Positions 18,580-29,095 of a stretch of DNA of 31,388 nucleotides are shown here, piece after piece. The first letter of the stretch is position 1, and each line of letters opens with the position of its first letter. Source of the stretch: Zygnema cylindricum (lineage: Eukaryota > Streptophyta > Zygnematophyceae > Zygnematales > Zygnemataceae). A program made the translations under genes and the position numbers. The notes under the pieces are model-generated. The model did no database searches. It had not been told where the DNA came from and worked only from the letters and a program-made list of their open reading frames with translations. The stretch lies in NCBI GenBank assembly GCA_037447655.1, contig JBBHKE010002269.1, positions 1 through 31,388 on the forward strand, written 5' to 3'.

Positions 18580-19880
18580 CCTAGATAATGCACTTACCAG
18601 AATATAGTATTACCGACCTTAAACTTTTGACCAATCCAATCTATTACCCATCTGTGGACCTCTGGTTTTGTTATTATCGAGGGATGTAATTCGAATTCTC
18701 CTTCAGTTGGTTGAAGATTTGCTGGTTTCAGGTGACTGATGTGTAATCTGGATGAATTTTTGTTGAAGGCGGAAAGTCCAATTTGGCATTAACTGACGAT
18801 ATCATCTCGATTACAGTAAATAGTCCGATGTACTTAGGAGCAAATTTCCCTGTAGGATCCGATTATCCCTCGATCTTGCACTTGTAATGAGTTGTTGAAA
18901 GCCAGACTTTGTCACTTGTGCTTACCGCCCAATCACCCCGTTTGCGGTTAGCATTTAATTGTTGCCTTCTATGTGCCTCCACTAATGCATCCTGGACTGT
19001 TTTCCAATTTATTTGAATGTATTCCCAAAACTCTGTTCCAGAACCCTATTCTTTTGTGTCACCCCTGTTATTAAGTCTAATGCTTCTCTCGGTAAGTATT
19101 TGTATGCAACTTCAAACAGTGAGAATCCTGTACTAGCATGTTTACATGAATTGTATGCAAATTCCATTAATGGCAGTTTAGATTCCCATGTATTCTGAAC
19201 TCCAATGCAAACATTCCTAAGCATTTCCTCCAGTGTACAGTTCATCCTTTCTGGTTGTCAATCTGTTTGAGGATGATAAGAGGTACTCATTTCTAATTCA
19301 GTGCCTAAATTTTGCTGCAATTCTTTCCAAAATGTAGATGTAAATTTCGTATCTTTATCACTGACTATAGACAAGGGAACATTCTAGACGTCTGACCACG
19401 TTGTCAAAATATAACTTTGCAATATCTACAACTGAATTAGTAGTTTTGCAAGGGATACAAATTGACATTTTACTGAACTTATCGACTACGACCATGAAAC
19501 TATCATTTCTTCTAGATGTAGCAGGCAATCTGACAATATAATCCATACTGGCAGATTCCCATGGTATTTTGGGGATATCTAAAGGTTTTAAGAGACCTCT
19601 AGGTTTTTGGTTACTAGGTTTGCTCTGTTGGCAAGTGACACAACTTTCCACATATTTTGACACCTCTTTTGCCATCCCGGGCCAAAACAACCTACTCTGC
19701 AATCGACTAAGAGTTTTATCACGACCTAGATGTCCTAAATGCTCATTGGCTTCTTGTAAAAGTTGTTTTTTTAGGTCTCGCACTTGAGCAATGCATAATC
19801 TATCCCCTGTTTGCAAAAAGAGTAAACCATCCTCTATTATAAAGTTTTTGACATGCCTCTCATTCAATGGGTCAAAATAG
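18580..19880 (-). pseudogene. Ty3/gypsy pol fragment: integrase and C-terminal region, decayed
   Basis: Read on the minus strand. 19867-19358 gives the integrase zinc-binding HHCC domain (HLGHLG....., C..C in CVTCQQSK) and the first catalytic Asp (ASMDYIVRLP). After a frameshift near 19380 the second Asp motif follows (SDKDTKF), then HPQTD, an in-frame TGA at 19260-19258, and the Glu motif (QPERMN). 19245-19009 continues the core (LEEMLR, LPLMEFAYNS). A further frameshift near 19020 leads to the C-terminal linker (SDKVWLSTTHYKCKIEG). Weak, heavily broken similarity to a chromodomain-like tail may extend to about 18580. Protease, reverse transcriptase and LTRs are absent; the 5' edge is cut at about 19880 by foldback sequence. 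It is not functional. Confidence 0.85.
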
Positions 19881-20496
19881 TGTACTACTGTGTTAGATTT
19901 GCGACGCTTTGTCGCGTTGCCTAAGATTTGCGAAATGAATATTGTGCTACCGTGTCAGATTTGCGACTCTTTGTCGCGTTCCCTTTGATTTGCGAAATAA
20001 ATAGCTTACTACAGTACCATGTCAGATTTGCGACGCTAATCATGATGTCACGTACTTCCACGATGCCAAAGAGTACAAAGAGTACAAAGTACAAGAATGT
20101 TAGATTATAGGGACAGTGCAAAATTTTCATTTTTTTTGGTTTTTTGATTGACCGACCGTAACCGACCGTTTTTTTTTCCTGGTGAATCAACCGACCGTAA
20201 CCGCCTTACCCCCAAAAATTGGCAACCGAATCCGTTCCGGATCCGACGCGGGCGGTGGGGTTAACGATCGGTCACAGTTCGGTTACGGTCGGTTGATTCA
20301 CCTGGAAAAAAAAACGGTCGATTACCAGTCAACCAAAAAACAAAAAAAAAAGAAAATTTTGTACAGTCCTTATAATCCAACATTCTTGTACTTTGTACTC
20401 TTTGGTATCGTGGAAGTACGTGACATCATAATTAGAGTCCCAAATCTGACACGGTACTGTAGTAACGCTATTCATTTCGTAAATCATAAGGAACGC
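19881..20496. mobile_element. Centre of the foldback element (two facing arm segments)
   Basis: 19881-20265 repeats the left arm 17913-18260 in the same orientation. 20268-20496 is its inverse. The axis lies near 20250-20275 between CGGGCGGTGGGG and CGGTTACGG. ACCGACCG on one side faces CGGTCGGTT on the other. The outer part of the right arm is displaced to 24874-25182 by the retroelement. Confidence 0.75.
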
Positions 20497-21730
20497 TATT
20501 GAAATTTATGTATTTTCTAGGTCTGTATTGGAAAATTAAATAGAGTAAGTCAACAGAGGCAGCCTGCTTCTCGCTCAACTCTCTCCGGTCCCCATACTTG
20601 TTGCAGTCACTGAAGACCAGAGAGAGAGCTAGAGCCATGGTTGTCTAAAGATGATAGGCTAATTCGTAGTTTGTACCAAAAGAGGACTGCCAGAATCAGG
20701 ATTGGATCCTGTTACCTACCATCCATAATAACCGTTAGCTTTAGCCTATAGCTTAGAGTCAACGATGAAATGCGTAGGGTACAATAGGTATTTATACATC
20801 TACAAGTAGAGAATTCTAAACAACTAACAATAACTAAAAGGTGCTCTACACCAAATTTGAACCAGGGTCGCTGGAATATTTATAGAGATATGCCTTATCT
20901 AATAAGGCATTAACGAAACGATACACGTGATGTGTTTCAAAAATTCATAAATATTAACGTGACAGCTAATTAACACCAGACGAACGAAGAGGAATAATTC
21001 ATGCATCTACGCGAATCTGAACTGTATAAAATATGTTTTGATCGAACGGCCGGCATTGTAGCCGCCACGCGAAGTGAGATTTTGGCGGCATTTGGAGATA
21101 GCATCACGCGGTGCCACGTGGCGTCACATTATTTGATACCGGAGAAGATGGGAGGAGGAACCATGGCTCCCGATTTGACAGGTGTCACCTTGTAGACCAT
21201 GTCGTACAATGGCCGTACAATAAGTACATCTCCCATTGTACCTTCTTATACTATATAGTGTTCTTATTGGACTAGGGTTTAGTAGTAGATAGTCGTGAGT
21301 AGGCAGACCAAGACTTAGTGATATTTAGGTACCTCTCTCTAAGAGAGCTTGTAACTATAAAGGTCATCTTTGACCAGCCATAACTTAATGCTCCGGTGAG
21401 CAAATTTAGTGATTCTTTTTGTTGGAGACTTAAGGGAGTCTAAGCTACACATGAGTGTAGTCGGTGAGAGTCTTTGCGTGCCAGGGTGGCACTTATTCAG
21501 TGGGAAAGTCAAAGTGGGGAATATTGTCCAAAACACATATTCAAGCTTTGCATTCTGTGGTGGAACTGAGCACACAGAAGGTCTTCTCTTCACAGGGGTG
21601 AAGATGTATTGGGGTTTTGATTGTCATGGGATCATTCATTTGGGTTTATATCAACATGGAGTCGGCACTATCTAGATTAGCTTCTTTTAGAACTGCGAAT
21701 TTTGTGGGCAATGGAGCCCATAGAATTTCA
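20497..21730 (+). repeat. 5' LTR
   Basis: 1234 bp, the same length as the 3' LTR, with about two dozen substitutions between them by eye (roughly 2%), so the insertion is fairly recent. It starts TATTGAAATTTATG, where the 3' LTR has TGTTGAA; the terminal G has mutated. It ends GAATTTCA. TACTATATAG near 21249 is a candidate TATA box. The minus strand at 20839-20911 carries the tRNA-like segment. Confidence 0.92.
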
Positions 21731-21734
21731 GGTT

Positions 21735-23141
21735 ATGGGCCCACCATCTAGGGTGCCTATGTTCGATGGAACAGACTTCACTTATTGGGAGTTTACGATG
21801 GAGGGATTGATTTTCGAAAAGCATTTGTGGGGAATTGTTTCGGGGCAAGTGAGGTGTCCGCCACCCGGCTTTGGTGGAACTCATTATGGAGAATCATCTG
21901 GGGCTTCCCAGAAAACCAACTCGAGTTCAGATGTAACGGAAGGTGAAGGGAAAATCAATTCCATGGAAGGGAAAAAAGGGGAGAAGGATAAAGGGACACC
22001 TATGGTGAGGGGAGCTAAGCTCTCCGGTACAACTCCACTTGGAGGAGTTATAAGTAAAACTGAAGAAAATGATAATAAAATTTGGGAGTATAAAAACACT
22101 ATAGCAAAACATCTCATACTTAGATATGTGTCTAAGTCCATAGCTATCACTCTTTTAAGTCTAACTAAGTCTTCGGAAATATGGGAAATACTAAGTAAGA
22201 TTTATAAGAGTGAGACTATTCAGAGGCAGCAGTTAGTTAAAAAGGACATAGGGGCCCATGTTTATAAAGGCGGTAGCATGATAGAGTTTTGCAATGATAT
22301 TGCTGCGTTATATGTTGAGCTTACTAGTGCGGGATATGTAGAGTCTGTGGAGGGAAAGATTAATACACTACTAATGAAACTCCCAGATGAGTACGAAAAC
22401 ATCATTTATCGTATGCAGGCAATGGGTGGCTCCTCATGGACTTGGAGCTTTACCATGGGGATAATTCTTGTGAGGGAAAGCACTTTGGAGGTTCGTAGGG
22501 GAAGTGACAGGATGAATGCATTTACAGCTGGTGGTGATTGGCGGAAGCATGATGAGAGGAACGGCGCTGACCAGCGGAAGCGTGAGGAGAGGAAGAAAGA
22601 CGAAGGTAAACCTTATCGGAACTTTGGTGGAAAGAGAGGGAGAGGAAAAGAAAGGGGAGCTTTGAAAAAAGGGGTTTGCTTCTTTTGTAGAGAACCGGGT
22701 CACTATATGGAGGAGTGTCCTTGTTTGGAAGATCTTAGAAGTTGGAATGTGAATGAGGAGGAAGAAGGAGAAGAGGAGAAAGAGGATGAAGAAATCTTGG
22801 AGCTTCTTCACATCGGTAGAATAGAGAAGAGAGAGAAGTACACAGAAATTACACGAAAGCAACGATGTGCTTTTGGAGGCATAAGGGAATTAAACGGAAG
22901 GGAGGTACTTGAGGGAAATAAAAATAATCAGGATAATTCTATAGATACTTTGGAAACAGAAAACCGGTTGGAAAGGGAGACTTCAACGGATTTCGAGGAA
23001 AGGGGAGAAGTAAAACTAGAGGGGGTTTTAAAGGATAGGGGAGAAAATAAATATTTAATGAAAAGTTTAGGGGAGGAGAAATACTCTTTGGGAATCATTA
23101 TAGAAAGTGATAGTGGAAAGAATTCCATAAGAGAGAGTTAG
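21735..23141 (+). CDS. Gag polyprotein of the copia-like element
   Basis: About 468 residues from the ATG at 21735, just inside the internal region; the same frame is open back to 21702 in the LTR. An N-terminal copia gag signature is visible: MFDGTDFTYWEFTMEGLI with LWGIVSG (aromatic and Trp positions), then SSEIWEILSKIY and MKLPDEYENII. A Lys/Arg-rich basic stretch is followed by a single zinc knuckle CFFCREPGHYMEEC (CX2CX4HX4C), which binds RNA, and then an acidic Glu-rich tail. It would form the virus-like particle in the cytoplasm. The frame ends at an amber TAG (23139-23141), but the reading frame continues open beyond it to 23600. No protease motif is seen. Confidence 0.85.
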   Translation: MGPPSRVPMFDGTDFTYWEFTMEGLIFEKHLWGIVSGQVRCPPPGFGGTHYGESSGASQKTNSSSDVTEGEGKINSMEGKKGEKDKGTPMVRGAKLSGTTPLGGVISKTEENDNKIWEYKNTIAKHLILRYVSKSIAITLLSLTKSSEIWEILSKIYKSETIQRQQLVKKDIGAHVYKGGSMIEFCNDIAALYVELTSAGYVESVEGKINTLLMKLPDEYENIIYRMQAMGGSSWTWSFTMGIILVRESTLEVRRGSDRMNAFTAGGDWRKHDERNGADQRKREERKKDEGKPYRNFGGKRGRGKERGALKKGVCFFCREPGHYMEECPCLEDLRSWNVNEEEEGEEEKEDEEILELLHIGRIEKREKYTEITRKQRCAFGGIRELNGREVLEGNKNNQDNSIDTLETENRLERETSTDFEERGEVKLEGVLKDRGENKYLMKSLGEEKYSLGIIIESDSGKNSIRES

Positions 23142-23600
23142 GAAAGTTCAGAAAATGGGGTGAGTACCATGGATAAAAATATGAGTTCGAAAGATGTAGA
23201 TTTTATGAGGAAATTAGTGGGGACTCTTGATTTAAGGATAAATTTGGGGGGTAATGGTTTTGACATCACTAATGGGAGTGATGCCATTTATGAAGGTGTG
23301 CATGTAAAAGGGTTAGCATTTGGGTGTGTGTTGAAGATTGGAGATGGGGCTGGTTTTTTGAATTGCAAGAGGGAAATCGGATTCAATGTGGATGGAAAAG
23401 AGATAACGAGGATAAAATCTTTGCTCGAAGTTATGGAAAATGGTGTGCTTAATAAAATGTGTGATCAACAAGATGGAATGTTTATTTCAGCTCATCTAAT
23501 GGATCTTTTAAAATACGAGACTATTCACTTAAAGTTTTATGAGGAGAAAAGAAGGAAGAAAAAGAAAAGAAGGAAAAAAAAATTATATATATATTTGTAG
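23142..23600 (+). CDS. In-frame continuation after the gag amber codon, unrecognised domain
   Basis: This block is in the same frame as gag and is separated from it only by the TAG at 23139-23141 (AGT TAG GAA). It has 152 codons, with the first internal ATG at 23169. It contains VGTLDLRINLGG, FDITNGSDAIYEGVHVKGLA and a very basic C-terminus (KRRKKKKRRKKK). I do not recognise the fold and it lacks pol motifs. It could be reached by readthrough, by reinitiation, or be a simple nonsense mutation of a longer gag. Confidence 0.5.
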   Translation, partial: ESSENGVSTMDKNMSSKDVDFMRKLVGTLDLRINLGGNGFDITNGSDAIYEGVHVKGLAFGCVLKIGDGAGFLNCKREIGFNVDGKEITRIKSLLEVMENGVLNKMCDQQDGMFISAHLMDLLKYETIHLKFYEEKRRKKKKRRKKKLYIYL

Positions 23601-23639
23601 TGGGAATTGAAAAAAAAGCAGACTAGAAAATAAGGGGAG

Positions 23640-24873
23640 TGTTGAAATTTATGTATTTTCTAAGTCTGTATTGGAAAAATAAATAGAGTAAGTAAGCAAA
23701 GGCAGCCTGCTTCTCGCTCAACTCTCTCCGGTCCCCATACTTATTGCAGTCACTGAAGACCAGAGAGAGAGCTAGAGCCATGGTTGTCTAAAGAGGATAG
23801 GCTAATTCGTAGTTTTTACCAAAAGAGGACTGCCAGAATCAGGATTGGATCCTGTTACCTACCATCCATAATAACCGTTAGCTTTAGCCTATAGCTTAGA
23901 GTCAACGATGAAATGCGTAGGGTACAATAAATATTTATAAATGTACAAGTAGAGAATTCTAAACAACTAACAATAACTAAAAGGTGCTCTACACCAAATT
24001 TGAACCAGGGTCGCTGGAATATTTATAGAGATATGCCTTATCTAATAAGGCATTAACGAAACGATACACGTGATGTGTTTCAAAAATTCATAAATATTAA
24101 CGTGACAGCTAATTAACACCAGACGAACGAAGAGGAATAATTCATGCATCTACGCGAATCTGAACTGTATAAAATATGTTTTGATCGAACGGCCGGCATT
24201 GTAGCCGCCACGCGAAGTGAGATTTTGGCGGCATTTGGAGATAGCATCACGCGGTGCCACGTGGCGTCACATTATTTGATACCGGAGAAGATGGGAGGAG
24301 GAACCATGGCTCCCGATTTGACAGGTGTCACCTTGTAGACCATGTCGTACAATGGCCGTACAATAAGTACATCTCCCATTGTACCTTCTTATACTATATA
24401 GTGTTCTTATTGGACTAGGGTTTAGTAGTAGATAGTCGTGAGTAGGCAGACCAAGACTTAGTGATATTTAGGTACCTCTCTCTAAGAGAGCTTGTAACTA
24501 TAAAGGTCATCTTTGACCAGCCATAACTTAATGCTCGGGTGAGCAAATTTAGTGATTCTTTTTGCTGCAGACTCAAGGAAGTCTAAGCTACACATGAGTG
24601 TAGTCGGTCAGAGTCTTTGCGTGCCAGGGTGGCACTTATTCAGTGGGAAAGTCAAAGTGGGGAATATTGTCCAAAACACATATTCAAGCTTTGCATTCTG
24701 TGGTGGAACTGAGCACACAGAAGGTCTTCTCTTCACAGGGGTGAAGATGTATTGGGGTTTTGATTGTCATGGGATCATTCATTTGGGTTTATATCAACTT
24801 GGAGTCGGCACTATCTAGATTAACTTCTTTTAGATCTGCGAATTCTGTGGGCAATGGAGCCCATAGAATTTCA
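23640..24873 (+). repeat. 3' LTR
   Basis: 1234 bp, starts TGTTGAAATTTATG directly after the polypurine tract and ends GAATTTCA. The tRNA-like segment is on the minus strand at 23982-24054. The 64- and 88-residue frames in it duplicate those in the 5' LTR and are not genes. Confidence 0.92.
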
Positions 24874-25182
24874 TGCGACAAAGTGTCGCAAATTTCACAC
24901 GGTAGTAACACTATTCATTTCGCAAATCTTAGGGAACGCGACAAATCGTAATTATTGGCTTATTCACACGTCGTGCATTGGTTAATTTTGTACTCTTTCG
25001 GTTACGGGCGGGCACGGTTAGTCGCGAGAAATCGAGATTCGACTAATTATTTTTTTCGTAAACGCCGGTCAGTTGACGATTAACAATTTTGGAGCATGAC
25101 ATAACCCAGTCGGGCATCGGTTACTGAAATTTTGAAAAAAAAAACGGTCGGTTTCGGTTATGTAAAATTTTGACTTTTGCGA
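24874..25182 (-). mobile_element. Outer right arm of the foldback element
   Basis: Inverse of 17685-17990: GGGAACGCGACAAATCGTAA near 24932 faces TTACGATTTGTCGCGTTCCC near 17917, and TGACTTTTGCGA at 25171-25182 faces TCGCAAAAGTCA at 17685. This sets the outer boundary of the foldback. Confidence 0.75.
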
Positions 25183-25197
25183 TCTTAGGGTAGGTCT

Positions 25198-25252
25198 TAA
25201 ATGGTGCATATCGGTTATCGGTTCGAGACTACAGTATCGATACATAACACGA
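25198..25252 (+). mobile_element. Terminal fragment of a TATCG-family hAT MITE
   Basis: GGTGCATATCGGTTATCGG and TATCGATACATAACACGA resemble the right end of the copy at 11701-12218. The following 8 bp, GAAAAAAC, match the left flank of the 14228 fragment (AACAAAAC) at 6 of 8 positions. This end may therefore belong to that copy. Confidence 0.5.
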
Positions 25253-25262
25253 GAAAAAACAA

Positions 25263-26237
25263 GGGAATTGCTAATCGTAGAAGCAATTTTTGCAGCCCGC
25301 AGGTACAGTAGTTGTCAGAAATTGTACATTTGAAGTACACTTTCGTAGAAGCTGCGTACCTTTAAGTTCAAATTTGACGGTCATTCCGTCGAACAACTTT
25401 GACTAGCGAAATATTGTAACGGCGGTTAAAAAACTGTCGGGCTTGCGAACGTCGACCGTCATGAAAAAAAAAAACAATTCACACGGCCGGCGCAGGTTTA
25501 CTGTAGCAAAACTAAGGCAGCCACATATAAATAAAATGGTTGCGCGCAGGTACTGTATTTACTCACCTCACGTGAGCCCCACTGTGAAAGCACACACCGA
25601 CATTTGACTTAGCCACAAAAATGCAATCTAATCGCGAACCGTTACCCTAAACTTGGACACAAATTAAAGGACGACGTACAACATGTATAAACTCGCACGA
25701 AACGAAATAAACTTCGTACAAAATATAAAAGTGTACCCGCATATAAATATCAATGAAACTAAAATGACGCGTCGTCACACGCGATCTAATGAAGCCACAC
25801 TATTTACGAATCAACATTCTTATATTGAAAACGTACTTCACATTGATTCCGCCACACTATTTACGAATCAACATTCTTACATTGAAAATGTACTTCACAT
25901 TGATTCACATTGTCAGTGTGTGCTTTTACAATGGAGCTCACGTGAAGTGAGTAACTACCTACGCGCAGCCATTTTATTTACATGTGGTTGCCGCAGTTTT
26001 GTTACCGTAAAACTGCGCCGGCCGTGTGAACTGCTTTTTTTTTCATGACGGTCGACGTTCGCAAGCGCGACATTTTTTAGCCGTCGTTACAATATTTCGC
26101 CATTCAAAGTTGTTCGACGTATTGACCGTCAACTTTGAACTTAAAGGTATGTAGCTTGTACAAAATTGTACTTCAAATGTACAATTTTTGACAACTATGT
26201 GCGCGCAGCAAAAATCGTACAAAAGCTTCGGGCATGG
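25263..26237. mobile_element. Second long-TIR element (related to 1895-6879)
   Basis: It begins GGGAATTGCTAATCG. The left arm (to about 25600) contains GACGGTCA, GCGAACGTCGACCGTC and AATTCACACGGCCGGCG; the right arm (about 25925-26237) contains their inverses, for example GACGGTCGACGTTCGCAAGC at 26047. The interior at 25680-25880 matches 3440-3610 inverted. The right terminus is decayed and no target duplication was found, so the end is approximate. No transposase frame. Confidence 0.7.
25794..25905. repeat. 57-bp tandem duplication
   Basis: Units start GCCACACTATTTACGAATCA at 25794 and 25851 and differ at only a few bases. It lies in the interior of the second long-TIR element. Confidence 0.9.
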
Positions 26238-26637
26238 CTTCTCTCTAAGGTGTTTTTACCTTCTCTTCTTTTATCTAGTGCTGAATATAGCATGAAGGTA
26301 GTCAAAAAATGGATTTTAAAAAACCTTTCTACTAGTGTGGAAAATCATTTCTTTCTCTTCTCTCGTTTTGACTTAATCGTATTTGCCTGTTTTGACCGAT
26401 TTTCTCTTTTTTCTTTTTGGCCTTTCTTTTCCATCTTTGCCACCAAATTTGACATGCCGTTAGTTAACAACTAGGATTTTTGCACTTTTTGCCTTCTCCC
26501 GTCAAAATTAGCTCTCTTCTCATCTATTTTTTTGGCGACCATAGAATATACGAGAATCAACCACCTTCATTTTTTTTTTTGACGTGTTCTTTTCATTTTC
26601 CCACGTCAACTTTCACATCCAGTAGTCAACCGGAAGA
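26238..26637. other. Unassigned T-rich sequence
   Basis: No supported gene. The 102-residue frame at 26166-26474 is low-complexity and hydrophobic, and overlaps the element arm. Confidence 0.4.
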
Positions 26638-26981
26638 TTATTCGACTTCCTCTCTTATGGTATTCAAAGGGCCTCGCTTTATTCACGCTTTTTGACCTAC
26701 TCGGGACCACCAAGGGGAGGTTTTAGGGCTAATTTTGCCCTTCCACACAACGCGCGGCCGCACCCTGCTCAACATCCACCGTATGTTTTCTCTTATAACC
26801 CTTCCTAAGTTATTCAACTACCTCTCTTATGGTTTCCAAAGAGCCTCGCTTTATTCACGCTTTTTGACCTACTCGAGACCACGAATGGGAGGTTTTAGGG
26901 CTAATTTCGCCCTTCCACACAACGTGCGGCTGCACCCTGCTTAACATCCACCGTATGTTTTCTCTTATAACCCTTCACAAG
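26638..26981 (+). repeat. 172-bp tandem duplication upstream of a reverse-transcriptase element
   Basis: Units 26638-26809 and 26810-26981 share CCTCGCTTTATTCACGCTTT, GGGAGGTTTTAGGGCTAATT and CATCCACCGTATGTTTTCTC. Monomers of this kind at the 5' end of a non-LTR element can be promoter repeats. That reading is inference. Confidence 0.85.
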
Positions 26982-28756
26982 CGGCGGGCGTCGCCCTCCC
27001 AATGGCCATCTTCTTCGCAACATGCTCCGCACCGCCCTCCCAATGGCCATCTTCTTCGGAACATGCTCCGCACCGTTTGGACAAATCAGATGAGAACCCG
27101 AACCCCTTATCCTCCACAACAATCCTTCCAAGGGATCACTTCCCTTTTACCCACTTTAAAATTACTCGCACACACCCTTCAATCCACACCTACCAACCCT
27201 TGCACAAACCCATGTGAAGATTTACATCCAAATGAAGGCGTGCCAGTACTAGCTCCTGTAAACCCTAAAATTTACGCATGGAGCCCACTAATGTCCTTGT
27301 TGTCCCTTACCGTCCCCCCCCCCATTTTTGGGAGGATTCTCAATATTTGCATACTAAGCCCTCATTTCCGTCCCGCTTCTCGTGAAACATCTCTTGGGGC
27401 TGCTCACTTTTTCTACCTTCACATCCTTATCACCCCCAGAAACCGATCATCTCCCATCCTCTCTCCCTCAGCTCCTTCGGTCTCTGAGCGCGCTTTGAAT
27501 TCCTTATCGCAACCTAGTCCACCTAAGGTGTTGTGCCCTCAGTGTGGAAAGTTATGGGTTGCGGGAAGAGGTTTGTCGTTGCATTTAAAGTCATGTTCTC
27601 TCACCCATAAAGGTATTGCGCCCCTCAACAAGGGACACCATCCTCCCCCAATTGTCTGCCAACAACCATCGCCTAGTGATTGGAATTATGTTTGACGCCT
27701 TGACGTTCTTAACTGTTACCACTTGGGCAACCTCGCCCTCGACTTTACACTCGTATCCCCAACCATCTTCGTGAAACGCTCCAAGCGGCTTTTCGAATCT
27801 TCCATTGGCATTATTGGCCGTAGATATCATCAATGACGCAACGTGGCACTAACTTTTTATGTTTACCCTTTGGGTTTTAGTTTTGCCACGGAGAGTGGGC
27901 GCGAGTGGGGCTCATGAGACTAAGGCGCACTGCCAACGATTTTTGTGAAGGGAGTGCGAGTCCTTGCAACAGGAGCATACGGACCTCGTCGTAATTTTTC
28001 CATGCTTTCCCACCGTTGCACCCAGCTACGAATCTCCACGACTAGATTGCATTGGGCGGTCCACCATTGTCGTCTTGGCGAGTATTTTTGGGTTGCTCGT
28101 GTTTTTCGACCTTTCCAACCATCTGCGTGCGTCTTTAGAGGCTATACTTGAGGCTGTACTTGTGGTCTTTAGAGGTTGTACTTGTGGTCTTCCGTCTGTT
28201 ACATCCTTTTGTCCTTCAAGAGGTTCTCCCTTTCGTACAAGTGCATAATCCTTTCAAATCGTTCGACTTCGAGCGAGAGTCATTTACTAAAGCTTTGATC
28301 CTATCTCCTCATCTTTCTACTAGGGTTCCATCTAACATTGTTTACAAACTCCTTCGTGAGAACTCCTTCGCATCGTATTTTCTCCTGAAGACCCCTCTCA
28401 AGGTTTTGATTTTCTATTTAAAGTGGCTTTTGAAATGGCTCGAGGACACGCTCCTTACCATGTTATACTTGTTCTATATGTCGCTCATAATGTTGTTGTT
28501 TTTAAGACTGCTAGGGGGATTCGCCCCATTACTATTGGCGAGGTGTTGTACCGTTTAGTTGCTCTTCCTATATATATTTAACTACACGGGGCATTCCATA
28601 GCCATTTTTTACCGCATCAGTGTGGCGTTGCCACCAAAAAGGGTTGCGAGGCGTATGTTTATGGCTTTCAGGCTCTTTTGGATCTTCGTCCACATTGGGT
28701 GGTCCTCGAAGTAGATGTTCCTAACGCCTTCAACACAACCAACAACGGCGCTATCT
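26955..28756 (+). pseudogene. Non-LTR retrotransposon fragment: N-terminal zinc finger plus start of reverse transcriptase
   Basis: The open frame 26955-27695 is Pro/Ser/Thr-rich. It carries a CCHC-type finger CPQCGKLWVAGRGLSLHLKSC-like motif with Cys194, Cys197, His210 and Cys214, as in the N-terminal fingers of R2-like elements. After stops and frameshifts, 27900-28250 gives ESLQQEHTDLV, and 28260-28750 gives the early reverse-transcriptase part: GGIRPITIGEVLYRLVA, then GAFHSHFLPHQCGVATKKGC and WVVLEVDVPNAFNT, which includes the motif A Asp. The fragment ends near 28756, before motifs B and C. It is a decayed copy, and it converges on a second copy on the opposite strand. Confidence 0.75.
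26992..27073 (+). repeat. 41-bp tandem duplication
   Basis: Two units, each containing CGCCCTCCCAATGGCCATCT and ACATGCTC, directly after the 172-bp repeat and within the open frame below. Confidence 0.85.
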
Positions 28757-29095
28757 TTCATTCTTGCATTTATTCCATCTATCATTGCTGGATTATAAAT
28801 GCTCTTTTGGAGTGAGAGAGCTTAAGAAGGTTTTTAGAGTGTAAGAGATCCTCCAACAAAGCATTAGTACTTCAAAGGATTGAGCTCCAATAATGGAAAC
28901 TAAAGCTTTATTTCCCTTCGTTATTCTTGCATTTATCTCATCTTTCATTGTCTGATTGCAAATGCCACTTGGGAGTCAAAGAGCTTAAAGAGGTAATCGG
29001 AGTGTAAGAAATCCTCCAACAAAGCATCAATCACAACTTGTATTTTTAAGGATGGAGCTTCGATAGGGGAACCTAAAACTTTAGTTCCCTCTGTT
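28757..29095. repeat. Tandem duplication of about 163 bp at the junction of the two reverse-transcriptase copies
   Basis: ATTCTTGCATTTAT occurs at 28760 and 28923, and GTAAGA.ATCCTCCAACAAAG follows in both. The right unit is the 3' part of the minus-strand reverse-transcriptase copy. The left unit is an extra, more diverged copy abutting the truncated plus-strand copy. Confidence 0.8.

Larger units (their letters stand above)
20497..24873 (+). mobile_element. Copia-like LTR retrotransposon, gag only, non-autonomous
   Basis: 4377 bp: LTR 20497-21730, internal 21731-23639, LTR 23640-24873. The internal region has a gag frame with a zinc knuckle and a second block in the same frame, but no protease, integrase, reverse transcriptase or RNase H. 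It would depend on another element for movement. The sequence after the 5' LTR (GGTTATGGGCCC) is only a loose match to a Met-tRNA primer site. A polypurine tract, GAAAATAAGGGGAG (23626-23639), precedes the 3' LTR. It is inserted in the right arm of the foldback element: outer arm sequence resumes directly at 24874. Flanks AACGC and TGCGA do not form a clean duplication. A solo LTR of the same family is at 1908-3003. Confidence 0.9.

Noticed and set aside
21001-21195. 64-residue frame, repeated at 24144-24338 and inverted at 2443-2631
   Set aside because: It is conserved only because it lies in the LTR of one retroelement family. The solo LTR copy changes many residues without codon-position bias that I can see.
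27964-28558. Separate plus-strand genes in several frames
   Set aside because: The frames are frameshifted pieces of one reverse transcriptase, as shown by alignment with the minus-strand copy.
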